DNA of 64,000 nt from Mesocentrotus franciscanus (GCA_037976565.1 CP137666.1:54277271-54341270); one strand, 5' to 3'. Positions 10,987 to 22,100 are shown, counted from the first letter of the stretch. Translations and numbers: made by a program. Notes: generated from the sequence alone by a model not told the origin.

Positions 10987-11994
10987 TTTAGCATTTATCC
11001 CCATGAATTTTGCCCTATCGTGGTGTAGAATAAAGTATAGTCAGTTAGTCACCAAACATAATTGACACGGCAAAACATATAGCAGACTAAGGTAGGACCC
11101 TTTATGTGCAAACACACTTACCATACTCTCATTTCATGTTTGACAAAATAAGCCCAGCCTTTGTGTGAAATAAGCCACTATTCATGCCCTTCATTAAGTG
11201 TGACACACTTCCATTTAAAAATTGAAATGAACACGATGGACTCAAGTAACGAGTAATGTCGTGGAATGAATCTACTATCTACTATCTTTAAGTCCTAATA
11301 GAACTCTATATTGCACGCAATAAGCCACTATGTGCATAGTGAATGTCCTGAATGAGTGGTGGTTCATATCACGAGAATACTAAGCCTGATATCATCATTG
11401 CCTGGAATAACTTCAAGCACGATTGTGCTTAGACCGAAAGCTTTAGTCTCTGATATCGAGGGTTGTTCTGCTGAGACTACATCTGGCTCTACTGACCGCC
11501 TCTATGCATAGACTGAAGTACATCGTATGGGGTAGTGTGTGGAAGGAATGGGTCGGTTTGGCCAGACCGAGATGAATGAGATGATTCAAGTTTTTTCATT
11601 CTTTACGTCTTCATATATATCCACTTTGGCTGCAATATTACACTCCATGTTATTGTAAAAAACAGCAAAAACTGACATATGTACTTTGACTTACGATAGC
11701 TTGCTCATTTAGCTCCTACAGTAAATTCATTTTTAATTCGAGAAAGACTTGTCGTCAACATGATTCGTTGTCAGCCATCTTGATTTGAGTATTATGAATA
11801 AATGGAATATAAATATCTGGAAAACCAAGGAAATTTTCACCAATGAAACTTGTAACTTATAAGCTAGTATGAGGTCCATCCCGTTTACGGTTAGACTTCA
11901 TCCATTGTTACTTATGTAGGAGTGGTATTTCCCTGTTGTGCGAAAGGGGTACCGTCTGTGTATGGGGCACTTGGGGGGGGGGTGTTGAGTACAA
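10987..11994. other. Gene-free stretch
   Basis: No open frame of note, RNA gene or clear repeat boundary is seen. A G9 run at about 11972-11980 marks the approximate left edge of the neighbouring LINE remnant. Confidence 0.4.
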
Positions 11995-13340
11995 AAAAAA
12001 GAAAGATTTTATTTGAAGTGCTCACTTATACGGCACTCTTGTATTTTGACAAGTTTTTAAGCTTGCGTAGAACATTATCTGGGATGATAGTGACAGTCTC
12101 TACTGGTGCTCCTTGGTATTTGGTGTCAAGAGTGGGAATATGTTCTTGTCTTCATCTGTGAATGTTGTTGCAAAATATTTGCTCAGAATATCTGCTTTCT
12201 CTTTGTCGTTGACTATCACCCTTCATTAAGTCTCCAATCTGGCTGCGTGAGTTCAATCTCCCATTTGTGTATTTCCAGAAGGCTTTGGGGTTGGTTTTGA
12301 TATTCTTGGCAATATCTCTCTCAAAGTCTAAGCAGAGTTTCTTAGTTAAGTGACGCAAGTCCTGGGCTTCCTTGTTTGCAGTCACCTTATCTTCCAGTCT
12401 ACCCGTTGCGATGTAGTTGGTCCATGCTCTTGCTTTCCTCTTCTGTTTTCTCATGGCAGATTTTGTCATCCATGCATGCTTCTTCTTCCTACTTTTTGCC
12501 CTTGTCATAGGGATGTGTTTCTGCATCTGGATAGTCAAGTGGCTCTCTAGGAACTCCCAAGCCTCGTTTGTTAACAGGTCACTTATCTCCCTTTCCCAGT
12601 CAACCCCATTCAGCTCATTCACTATTTCCTGGTACTGCCCTCTATGGTACTGTGGTCTTGGTGAATGTCCACTTACTCGGTCAGGGTAGACTAGGAGATC
12701 AAAGAGGAGGCACACATGGTCGCTATTTCCCAGTCCTGGCAGGAAGTCAATGTTTGAAATGATGTCATCTCTATTAGTTAAGAGGAGGTCAAGCAGGTTT
12801 GGTGTTTGGTTCTCCCTGTATCTAGTGCTCTCCTCTACATGTTGCGTTAAGAAGCAGTCCTCTATTGCATCTATGAAAGCTTCTTCTTATTCTTTTGATG
12901 TAGTGTGGGTCTCCCAGTTGATACTAGCATAGTTGAAGTCACCAGCAATCAACAGATGAGATGCCTGCAGTTCCCATGCTTTGCAAATAAGCTGGCATAG
13001 CTTTGTGTTGTTCTCTTTATCACTGGAGGGGCTTCTGTAGATGCACCCCATCACAAGTTTGTCGTTTCCTCTCAGTTTCATGCTTACCCACAGGTTTTCC
13101 TCAAAGTCATGCAGGACTTCAGTACCATCAACTAAGTCAGCCAGGGTGTCAGTGATGTAGATTGCTACTCCTCTTTTGCCTAGTCTTCCAATGTTGCTGT
13201 GCAGTGTAAAGCCATCGATCTTTAAGTCGTTTTCTGTCACCTCGTCTCGTACATTTTTGGGAAGGACGTCAGTTGCTAACACTATATCAACGTTGTAGAC
13301 AGAGCAGAAGCCACTCAATTCATTTTTCTTGTTCATCCAT
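11995..13340 (-). mobile_element. Broken LINE remnant with APE-type endonuclease domain
   Basis: Minus-strand ORF blocks (13336-12887 and 12715-12152) read as a non-LTR retrotransposon. They contain VYNVDIVLATDVLP, GRLGKRGVAIYI, MGCIYRSPSS, HLLIAGDFNY, TPNLLDLLLTN and NSDHVCLLFDLL, all typical of AP-endonuclease domains of CR1/jockey-like elements. A linker with FWKYTNGRLNSRSQIGDL follows. An in-frame TAA near 12889 splits the endonuclease, and a frameshift near 12190 moves the continuation (LSKYFATTFTDEDKNIFP) to another frame. The reverse transcriptase is missing and the 5' end is truncated. A dead copy. Confidence 0.88.
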
Positions 13341-13432
13341 GTTGTATCGTCGATTCAACATGGCAAAGAGAAAGTACGCATGCCCGGTAGTGGCACAGCA
13401 AATATGAATATTCATGCTATAGACCGCCGTTC

Positions 13433-13509
13433 GCTCGAAATTGCTGAATATGCATGAATCGAAGAAAGAGAGCCCTTTTCAACCTCGTGCATATTCAGCA
13501 ATTTCGAGC
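13433..13509. repeat. Perfect 22-bp inverted repeat hairpin
   Basis: Arms at 13433-13454 (GCTCGAAATTGCTGAATATG...) and 13488-13509 are exact reverse complements separated by 33 nt. Confidence 0.9.
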
Positions 13510-13521
13510 AAATGGTGTTCG

Positions 13522-13626
13522 GTTTAATAAATAGGACGAAGAATCACCCCCCTTTTCCCATCGAAGACTTCTTCAAATTATAATTTCAAGTGGTCGGCCA
13601 GATGCCCAGAGGAGTCGAGAAACCTA
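13522..13626 (+). repeat. Exon-like dispersed sequence, damaged copy
   Basis: Close match to 20257-20362: ATAGGACGAAGAATC, a CCCATCGAA block, TTCTTCAAATTATAATTTCA and GATGCCCAGAGGAGTC are shared. In this copy the start codon region is lost and the donor-like GTAAGT is absent. A reversed fragment of the same family's upstream sequence (GCATGCGTACTTTCTCTT on the minus strand) lies at about 13342-13395. Confidence 0.7.
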
Positions 13627-13635
13627 GCACGAAGA

Positions 13636-14766
13636 ACAATAGCTTACATCGGCTTACAGCCAGCGCATGCGCAGAACGTCCATCCGATCTCAGTCTCATT
13701 TTCGTAATTCGGCGCTGAGCCTAGCTGACATGGGCCCTTTAGATTGGCTATCGCTGGCTCCCATAGGCTCTATGTTATAAGATATTAGTGCGAGGAGATA
13801 GCTTGCGATTTTCTGTTTTTACCGATACCAAAATTATGATATTTCAGTCAAACCCTCTATTTGTTACAATTTTATCAGCGTCCTTATAAAGTTAAGTATT
13901 TCACTTAACTAGGCGTTGTGGCGTGCGCCTGTAATCCAGCTAACAGTGGAAGTTACAAACTGATTCAGCCGAGGACGCAGGTTCGAAACTGAATCGCGTC
14001 TTTCGGATGGTGACGTTAAAGGTCGGTCCCCAGACGTAAATAATCATATCTGATTGATACACGTCTGCAAAAACCCAATACACACACTTAAGTTTAAGTC
14101 TTACTTAACTAAGTCTTAAGTTTGAAAAATTATCATTTTCGTCATATTTAAGGTACAAACTGGAAATTTATTCTGAAATGTTCGTTGGTTTTTCTATTTT
14201 TATGTGTGTGCAATTTCGTGTGCGTCAGTTATGTGTGAAGTGCGTCACCTGTTTAAAGCACGACATGTCAAAATCTCTGTAGTGCACGTAGAACTTTAGC
14301 TTACATCGGCGATACAGCCAGCGCATGCGCATTACGTTCCTCCCGTCTCAGCTCATTTTCGTAATTTGGCGCCTAGCCGAGCCGACATGGGCCCTTTAGA
14401 TTGGCTATCGCTGGCTCCCATAGGCTCTATGTTATAAGACATTAGTGCGAGGAGATGGCTTGCGATTTTCTGTTTTTACCGATACCAAAATTATGATATT
14501 TCAGTCAAACCCTCTATTTGTTACAATTTTATCAGCGTCCTTGAAAAGTTAAGTATTTGACTTAAGTTTTAAGTCTTACTTAACTAAGTCTTAAGTTTGA
14601 AAAATTCTCATTTTCGTCATATTTAAGGTACAAACTTGCAAGTTGTACTGAAATGTTTGTTGATTTGTCTATTTTAAGTGTGTGCAATTTCGTGTGTGCA
14701 TCACCTATGTGTGAAATGCGTCACCTGTTTAAAGCACGTCATGTCAAAATCTCTGTGGTGCGACGT
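13636..14766. repeat. Tandem duplication of a ~480-bp unit
   Basis: Unit A (13636 to ~14286) and unit B (~14290-14766) share long near-identical blocks, including CATGGGCCCTTTAGATTGGC, ATATTTCAGTCAAACCCTCT and TTTAAAGCACG. Unit A is longer only because of a 176-bp insertion at 13909-14084. Both carry an NRF1-like GCGCATGCGC early in the unit. No coding frame is conserved between them. Confidence 0.88.
13909..14084 (+). mobile_element. SINE with a 7SL/Alu-like head
   Basis: The head GTGGCGTGCGCCTGTAATCC then AGCTA closely follows the 5' Alu domain of 7SL RNA (GGTGGCGCGTGCCTGTAGTC, CCAGCTA). A B-box-like GGTTCGAAAC follows at about 13980, then a tail with TTTCGGATGGTGACGTTAAA. The target duplication CACTTAA brackets it (13902-13908 and 14085-14091). 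Unit B of the local duplication shows the empty site (TTGACTTAAG), so the insertion is directly visible. Confidence 0.72.
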
Positions 14767-15946
14767 AGGGTGTCTGAACAATTTTTCAATTTTCCCTTTT
14801 GGATCGTTTTTCACCATTTTGGTTGGATAATTGAAAAAATTATTCACTCAGAATAATAGAAATACATTTCAAATTTCTTCAAGACTCACCGATAATAGTA
14901 ATATTTCATATTGACTTTGCCATTGAACTTAAGTCGCGCTTAACTTAAGCGCGACTTAAGTAGGCCCTCTCTCACTTAAAGCGGATAGGCCAATGAGTGG
15001 GCGTAAACTCATTGTACAGCGCTCAATGCGGTAAGTTAATCTTCGTGGACTATAGTGTAGACACTAGTCCAAGTAGGAAGCTGAAACTGAAAGAACACAC
15101 CATGTTCAACAGATGGGGCCACATAATGTTTCCATTCCACCTCATTTCTTATTCTAGAAAATACACAAACATGCTTTTGATGATAAAAATGTACAAACGA
15201 ATTCACTAAGAATATATCTACAATAACATATTACTTTGCTTCGAAATCAAGGTCTCAAACTCACTGTAATGTCCAAATTTGTCAAACTTAGCTAGCTAGC
15301 GGCCTTGTCTGCGAACTCGTACATGCGTGATAAATGATAGGCTTTGAAAATAAGCCTCAATTTGTAGATGGCAATGTGCTGGATGCAAAACATGCTGTTC
15401 CCGCATGTCACACTCCCCCTGGTAATCGAACTTGATTTTGTTAACGTTCGGTTTCATAGACTACGGGTACAGTTCGGATTTCACACGTGCTCTTTTAGTT
15501 TTTAGTGTTTACGTTCGATTCGCCAGCTACAATATATATTGAGGGGAACTAAATTAGTTACCTTAGTTTGTAAATTAATCTGATAATAATTTGCATAAAC
15601 CTAATTGGTTTAGAGTACCATTAGACTACTTCGTGTTCGATTTTAGTCACTGACTGACTGACGCTCTAACACTAACTGACCCTAGATCTAGACTATAACA
15701 CTACTAGACTAGACGTCTATGTAACGTTCAGTTCAAGTGAGGTGTACCTACCCGGTGAAAGAATGAAATATTCCAAATATTTTGTTTATCAATTATCATA
15801 TATTTTAACGCTTTAAGGCAGGATTGATGCATAAATAAACCTTCAAATGTCTACAAATGAAACAATTTTTTGAACTAGCTGAAGGAAACGTTACTTACAT
15901 TAGACTTTTAATATAAATATTATAAAGTCAATTCAGCATTCGAGTT
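14767..15946. other. Gene-free spacer upstream of the tRNA gene
   Basis: Apart from the palindrome at 14927-14961, I see no gene or classifiable repeat here. CTTAAG-type motifs are frequent in the first part. Confidence 0.4.
14927..14961. repeat. Perfect 17-bp palindrome
   Basis: The arms ACTTAAGTCGCGCTTAA and TTAAGCGCGACTTAAGT are exact reverse complements around a single C at 14944. Function unknown. Confidence 0.95.
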
Positions 15947-16070
15947 GTCAGGATGGCCGAGCGGTCTAAGGCGCCAGACTCAAGGTTAATTTCCTTATCT
16001 CGTAATAGAGATGTTCTATGGGTGTTCTGGTCTCTGTATGGAGGCGTGGGTTCGAATCCCACTTCTGACA
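15947..16070 (+). tRNA. tRNA-Leu(CAA): tRNA-Leu(CAA) with a 40-nt intron
   Basis: Acceptor stem GTCAGGA pairs with TTCTGAC (one G-T), with discriminator A at 16070. The D-arm has TGGCCGAGCGGTCTAAGGC (A box), and the anticodon stem CCAGA/TCTGG encloses the CAA anticodon at 15981-15983. A long variable arm typical of Leu follows, then the T-arm GTGGGTTCGAATCCCAC (B box). The intron, 15985-16024, starts one base 3' of the anticodon, the canonical position, as in animal tRNA-Leu(CAA) genes. All conserved positions are intact, so this looks functional rather than a SINE fragment. Confidence 0.97.
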
Positions 16071-16074
16071 CATA

Positions 16075-16079
16075 TTTTT
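16075..16079 (+). terminator. Pol III terminator of tRNA-Leu
   Basis: A TTTTT run begins five bases after the mature 3' end of the tRNA. Confidence 0.9.
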
Positions 16080-17207
16080 GTTTTATTCTAAGCGAAAAGG
16101 AAATGACACTCTGTAATAACTAATGTGAATAGAAATATAATCCTTATCGTGTACATCCTACCAAACATCCCGTACCGATGCTTTTTACCCCTTTTAAGAT
16201 CACTTCCTGGACATAAAAACATATTTGTTCAATTGAGAGATTCTATTTTGTAGAATTTAGTTTTAAAAGGGAGCTCTGAACCAGCGCAACTGAATATATT
16301 ATGTATAAAAGCTGCACTATTATAAATTTATTATTATTATTATTATTAGGCCTATTATTATTGTAAGCAAACATTATTTTTTTAGCAATTAACACAACCT
16401 CCTCAGCAATAAATAGCCCCTACCATGATGAATACAAGTATGAGAAAATTGTCCCTTCCATATATATTCTTCAATAGGCCTGCTAACCTATATAGTGCCC
16501 GTTCAGCTAGGGTTAACCAATTGATCTGATAGGCAAATAATGACACTTTATTGAAAACTGAAAGTAGGCCTACCATTATAATTATGTTGAGTATTGAAAC
16601 AAAATGAAGCAAACGTCGTCTAGAAATAGTGTTTTGGGCTTAATTGGTTATACTTGCATGGCCGGGCTGCATGCAATGAGGCATCAAAGCACATTTAGCT
16701 TCTTTTTATTTCTTGGTGGGGGGCCGGGGCAACGAAAAAAATACACGGTGGCGACGGGCGATTCGCCCTCTAAACCTCTAAAACCGCCACGGTAAACATC
16801 AAGACGAGGGCGAAAAAAAATCCATATATGTTGAAAAATCGCCCCCGCCATAAAATGATATTCCCTAGGAATTAATAAATTAATTTATTGATGTGTCTAA
16901 GTGAAATCTCCGTTCAAACTAAAAACTCTAAAACTAGAAACTTCCATCAACGTTTAAACAAGTTTTGTGATTGCAGCGAATCGGTGGTCGTACCTACTGT
17001 AGGTAGATCTATACACCGCGGTATCCCCCTAAGCTCCCGGCCCGGCCTCCGATGGAAATACGGAGTACATAGTAGTTTCCTGCACATTGCATACGATAGT
17101 ACACTACTGTATCCACAATACACAGAAATAGAACGCGCGCAGCTCCAGCGCACGTGCTGCTAGTGGTAGTATGAAGCAAATAAGTATTTACCGTCCGTCA
17201 GTGCTGA
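16080..17207. other. Gene-free spacer
   Basis: Contains an ATT microsatellite at about 16322-16360 and a GC-richer segment at 16720-16860. No supported gene. Confidence 0.4.
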
Positions 17208-17900
17208 ACTGCTAGCGACCAAATTGGTACGTAATATGTTTATTTAGTCTGTTTTCTGACCCGAATTGTTATCATGGACAATGCAATCCCATTTTAAAAA
17301 TGTGATTCCGTTTAAAATTGTGTTATTTATAACTTAAAACCATTAAATGTTAGTGAATATTTTTACTGTTGTCCCACATACCGATATATTTGTTATAACG
17401 AAACATGTAAAATCAATGCCAGATTTCTTCCCGTATTAATCGGTATAAAGCTAGTTTCGTAGACACAAATTGAATTTTGTTATAAAAACCCGTAAATAAA
17501 TATATAAATGATGGTCATATACCTCAGATTTTGTCTTACAACTGTTTAATTAAATTATATTATTTATATACGATGCCATCAATTTCTGTCTACGAAATGA
17601 AACTAGATCTAGCTTTGGCCTTTGCCTTGGCTTTAGAATTAGAATCTAGACCCTATACGGGAAAAAAATCCGGCAATGATTTTGCATGTTTCGTTATAAC
17701 AAATAGATCTACATCGGTATGTGGGACAACAGTAAAAATATTCACTGACATTTAATGGTTTAAGTTATAAATAACACAATTTTAAACGGAATTACATTTC
17801 TTTTTTAATGGGATTGCATTGTCCATGAATCATGATAAAAATTTTGGACAGAAAATAAAGACTAAATAACATATTACGTACCAATTTGGTCGCTAGCAGT
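17208..17900. mobile_element. Long-TIR non-autonomous DNA element
   Basis: Left end ACTGCTAGCGACCAAATTGG and right end are reverse complements. Similarity continues with small indels for about 250 bp inward on each side (shared TTATTTATAACTTAAA, ACTGTTGTCCCACATACCGA, GTTATAACGAAACATG). The centre is only about 100 bp, so the element is mostly a foldback. No convincing target duplication was found. Superfamily not assigned. Confidence 0.85.
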
Positions 17901-18588
17901 ATGATGGCTAAGGAAAAACACAACAGATTGTTACAGTTTACAATATGGCTTTAAGAAAGTAGCCCCTTTTTTCAAGAGTAGCCCCACTTTTTGAGACAAT
18001 GGGAAAAGTAGCCCCAATAAATAAATCAATTCATAGCCTGCGTGTCAGTGATAATATTTTGTTATGATATGAAAACCGAACAGTTGAACAAAACGCTCCT
18101 TTTAACAAGTTTTATTTACATGTATATGTAAATCACACAGTAAACCACGTGTTTAACACAAAGTGAATAAATCGTGGGTATGGGTATCTGAATGTCTGCA
18201 ATACTCTACATGACATAATCTATGTACGTTACATTTGTATGTTTGTCTCTGCTTGGAAGTTATAATAGGGTAATTTCATGTTTTAAAAAAAATACCTTAA
18301 AAAAATGCCCCCCTTAGCTCCAAAATAGCCACCGCAAAATTATTAAGGGGGGCTATTTTTTGAAGGGAAAATCTGAAAAGAGCCCCCGTAAAAAAAAAAG
18401 TAATTTTTTGGTTGGGCCGGGGGTCATACTATAAGCATGAAGCTAAGAGAAACTTAGTTGACGCATGGTCGAAGAAGAGAAATTACCTCAGAGAAGTCCA
18501 AGAAAAATGCCACCAACATGAAAGAGGGGCCCAATTCAGAAAATTTTCTTACAACGATCGCAATAATTTTTTTCTTGTCCCTATTCAA
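17901..18588. other. Gene-free spacer left of the TTC tract
   Basis: Contains short AGTAGCCCC-type direct repeats near 17957-18018 and 18300-18400. No coding support. Confidence 0.4.
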
Positions 18589-18652
18589 TCTTCTTTTTTT
18601 TTTTCTTCTTCTCCTTCTTCTCCTTCTTCTTCTTCTTCTTCTTCTTCTTCTT

Positions 18653-18683
<31 letters not shown>

Positions 18684-18834
18684 AATTCTTCTTCTTCTTC
18701 TTCTAGCTTCTTCGATCTTCTTCGATCTTCTTCTTCTTCTTCTTCTTCTTCTTCTTCTTCTTCTTCTTCTTCTTCTTCTTCTTCTTCTTCTTCTTCTTCT
18801 TCTTCTTCTTCTTCTTCTTCTTCTTCTTCTTTCT
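18589..18834. repeat. TTC/GAA microsatellite tract
   Basis: About 245 bp of almost pure pyrimidine on the + strand, mainly TTC units with two interruptions (around 18682 and 18705). It ends about 280 bp before the IPO9 start codon. Polypurine-polypyrimidine mirror tracts of this kind can form triplex DNA. Confidence 0.95.
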
Positions 18835-18854
18835 TAAATTACTACTAATAGCTG

Positions 18855-19115
18855 TTGTTGTTGTTTAGTGCTATCGGCGTTTATTCGTTGAGACTTGAGA
18901 ATATTTACGCTTTTACCCAGCTGTGTTATCATTATTGGTATGATAAAACTGTGGTTCATGCATTCATGCTCTTTACAATTTTTTTAGAAATGTACATTAT
19001 ATTCAGCACAGCCAAATCATTCCAATATAATACGGTGGATCGCGCGCGCAAATTGACGTGCGCCGCGCGCAAAAGATTGAAACGAAAAGAAATTCGGGTA
19101 CCCGAGGAAATCATC
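18855..19115 (+). promoter_or_regulatory. IPO9 promoter-proximal region and 5' UTR
   Basis: The interval between the TTC tract and the IPO9 ATG. It includes a GC-rich CGCGCGCG / GCCGCGCGC patch at about 19040-19069. The frame upstream of the start is open, with in-frame ATGs at 18966 and 18990, but their peptide is hydrophobic and unlike importin-9. Transcription probably starts downstream of them. No TATA box is obvious. Confidence 0.4.
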
Positions 19116-22100
19116 ATGGCTGTCAGCGAAGCAGAAGCGAGCAACACTGTCAGAAATGCTTTGATTGAGAGCCTTACAGCGATCCTTTCACCTCAACAAG
19201 AGATCAGGCAGCAAGGAGAAGAGCAGCTCAAACTCTTAGAAGTAACTGAAGGTTAGTACATTCACAATGATAAGCTTAGTTATTATTTATATAAAACGCC
19301 CTTAATCTCTTCGTTTGATTGTGTAGTCCCAAATGCTAAGTTTGATGTTAGTGGAAGTTGTGTCTGTGACTATGTCATGCTGTATTCGTTCTAGACCGAA
19401 AATTTCTGTCTCTTTCGTTCGTTAGCCTCTGATTTGGGTAGGGTCGGCTCCTCTCTTTAGAGACAGAAGCCGACCATAGCCGCTCCTGTGCAAACGTTTT
19501 GGCCATTTATGGCCAAAGAACTTGCCCAAAATACTTTTAGCGGATTCATATCCGATGAATTTATGTTTGAAAATTAGGCCTAGGCTAATATACATCGGTT
19601 CCACTTACCAGATTGACTGTATGATGCGTTTAAGGGTGATTTTCATCGCCGAAATTGAGCTCCGTGTTGAAATTCTTGCAGCCGTATTTTAAACTGTTAC
19701 TGCGCATGAAGGAAGATGGCGTCATCCATTGACAGTAACAGTTTAAAATACGGCTGCAAGAATTTCAACACGGAGCTCAATTCGGCGATGAAAATCCGGA
19801 AAAATACCCTTAAACGCATCATACAGTCAATCTGGTAAGTGGAACCGATGTATATTAGCCTAGGCCTAATTTTCAAACATAAATGCATCGGATATGAATC
19901 CGCTAAAATTGAGTATTTTGGGCAAAGTTCTTTGGCCATAAATGGCCAAAACGTTTGCACAGGAGCGCCTATGGTCGGCTTCTGTCTCTAAAGAGAGGAG
20001 CCGACCCTACCCAAATCAGAGGCTAACGAACGAAAGAGACAGAATTTTCGGTCTATATTCGTTCCACACATGACATAGCTGCATTACTAGATCTATCCTG
20101 GCTGTGTATTAAAAGCTGTTCTTTTGACTCTCAACATTTCAAACACCACTGTACAAAACTCAACTGATTTCAAGCGAATATTGCTACCGCGCATGCGTAC
20201 TTTCTCTTCGCCAAGTTGAATCGACGCTACAACATTGAACATGGATGAATCGTTGGGTTTAAAAAATATAGGACGAAGAATCTCCCCCTTTTTCCCATCG
20301 AATATTTCTTCAAATTATAATTTCAAGTGGTCAGCCAGATGCCCAGAGGAGTCAAGAATTCTAGTAAGTCAAAATTGTAATGAATTGCTTTGCATATTTT
20401 GTAGTGCTGTAAGTCAGGCGCCATGTTCGGGTTCGGTTCGGTTCGGCAGAGTTCGGCAATTTTTTACCCGAACTTGGTTCGGTTCGGGTTCGGTAATATA
20501 ATAGCAAGCAGCCTAATAGCTACGGTGGTCGGCGCTGGCGGGCGGGCCCGACCAGCACGGAGGACTTCTGCCCCACTCCTGATGAAAAACACTGCTTCCG
20601 ACCGGCACGTATTTCACATAAAAAAACTGCTTTAAACGTAACTATTTTAGTACTAACATTCATATTTCCGTTTTTAATCGTGTTTTATTTGCAGTTTTAC
20701 AAGAATCATGTTTTCAATTTGAAAATAAAGGATATTTTTTAAAGATTTGCTGAGACGGTTGTTGCCTAATGTTACGAGTCATGAAAGCTGCCATCTTGAA
20801 TTTACCGATGTATACGTTATAATACACAGAGATAGCAGCCCAGGCTCGTTCGATTGCCGTTATTATAAATGTTTATTTTTAATGGGGTAAATAATAAAAC
20901 TCCTAATACTATAATATGTATTTATTTCGTTATTTAGATGGTAAAATTTGTCCGATATTATTACAATTCATTTTTTTTAATTTTTGTATTGTTTGGGTTT
21001 GAGCCGAACTTGTTTTGCTCAGTGCCTAATAGGCACGTGTATTCTAGCTTGTTTATAGCTTGTTTATAGCTTGCGATCGCGACGTTGCAGAGGTCAGGAT
21101 TTGGGATTTAAATGGCGTCAGTGAAGTCGTGCCCACGACTGGAGAGGCATGAATCACAAAGGAGGAAAATGGGAAAAAGTAAATATAGAATGAGCAATCA
21201 TGACATGAAAATTAGGTATAAAATGACAAGTTAATTAGCCTGCAAAAACGTTTAAAATTTTTCTGCCGAACATCCGAACCAGGCCTTTGTGTTCGGTTCG
21301 GTTCAGCTCGGTTCGGAAGTGCCATGTTCGGCGAACTTCCGTTCGGTTCGGTGGTTCGGCTACAGCACTAATATTTTGACATAATATCGCCCCACCCGCT
21401 GTTTATTTCGCGTTCCCGTTCACCGGCTGAAGCTTTGGCGTCGGCGCCGGAGCTTCCTGGAGTTACTGTCAAATTTGCCGATCAGCCACATCGGCATGAT
21501 TGTGCCCATTTTTATATTATAAGTGTATTGACTATTCATGTGTGCAAATGCTGCCTATTAACATGTATTGCAGCGCTAGAGGTCAAGATGCATTAGCATT
21601 GACTCTCTATGCTTTGCCGGAGTGTTTTCGTTACGAAAAAAATCTAAGACATTCTATTTTGATTATCAAAATTTGCAAACACCATTGTACAAAAATCACT
21701 AGAATTCTCTCAAAATCGGCACTTAAGTGACAATTGATGACGCCTAAATAGCACTTTTAGCAGTGAAATACAATCATTTCAACTCGCTGATGTTGGAAAA
21801 AATACATAAAATTTAAATCAGAAATCTATTGACAAGTACTATTGTTAATCCTGGCTAAGAGCGGGCATAAAAACGGACCATAAGGACAGAATTTTCGGCA
21901 GTCGATTTGTTTTGGTCCATCATCTGAAACTAGAAGATTCGCAAACGCTAGCGAAACAAGATGCGCGGGAGGAAAATCAGCGGTGGTTTCTTCAGTTTTT
22001 CTACATAAATTCAGTGATTCAGTGATTGTGAATCGGCTGGAAATTAAAGAAGTGTGATTTATTACATTCATTTATGGTAACAGTATGATTTTGGGGCATC

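Noticed and set aside
18412..18706. + strand open frames through the TTC tract
   Set aside because: Translation of a trinucleotide repeat (poly-Ser or poly-Leu); not coding.
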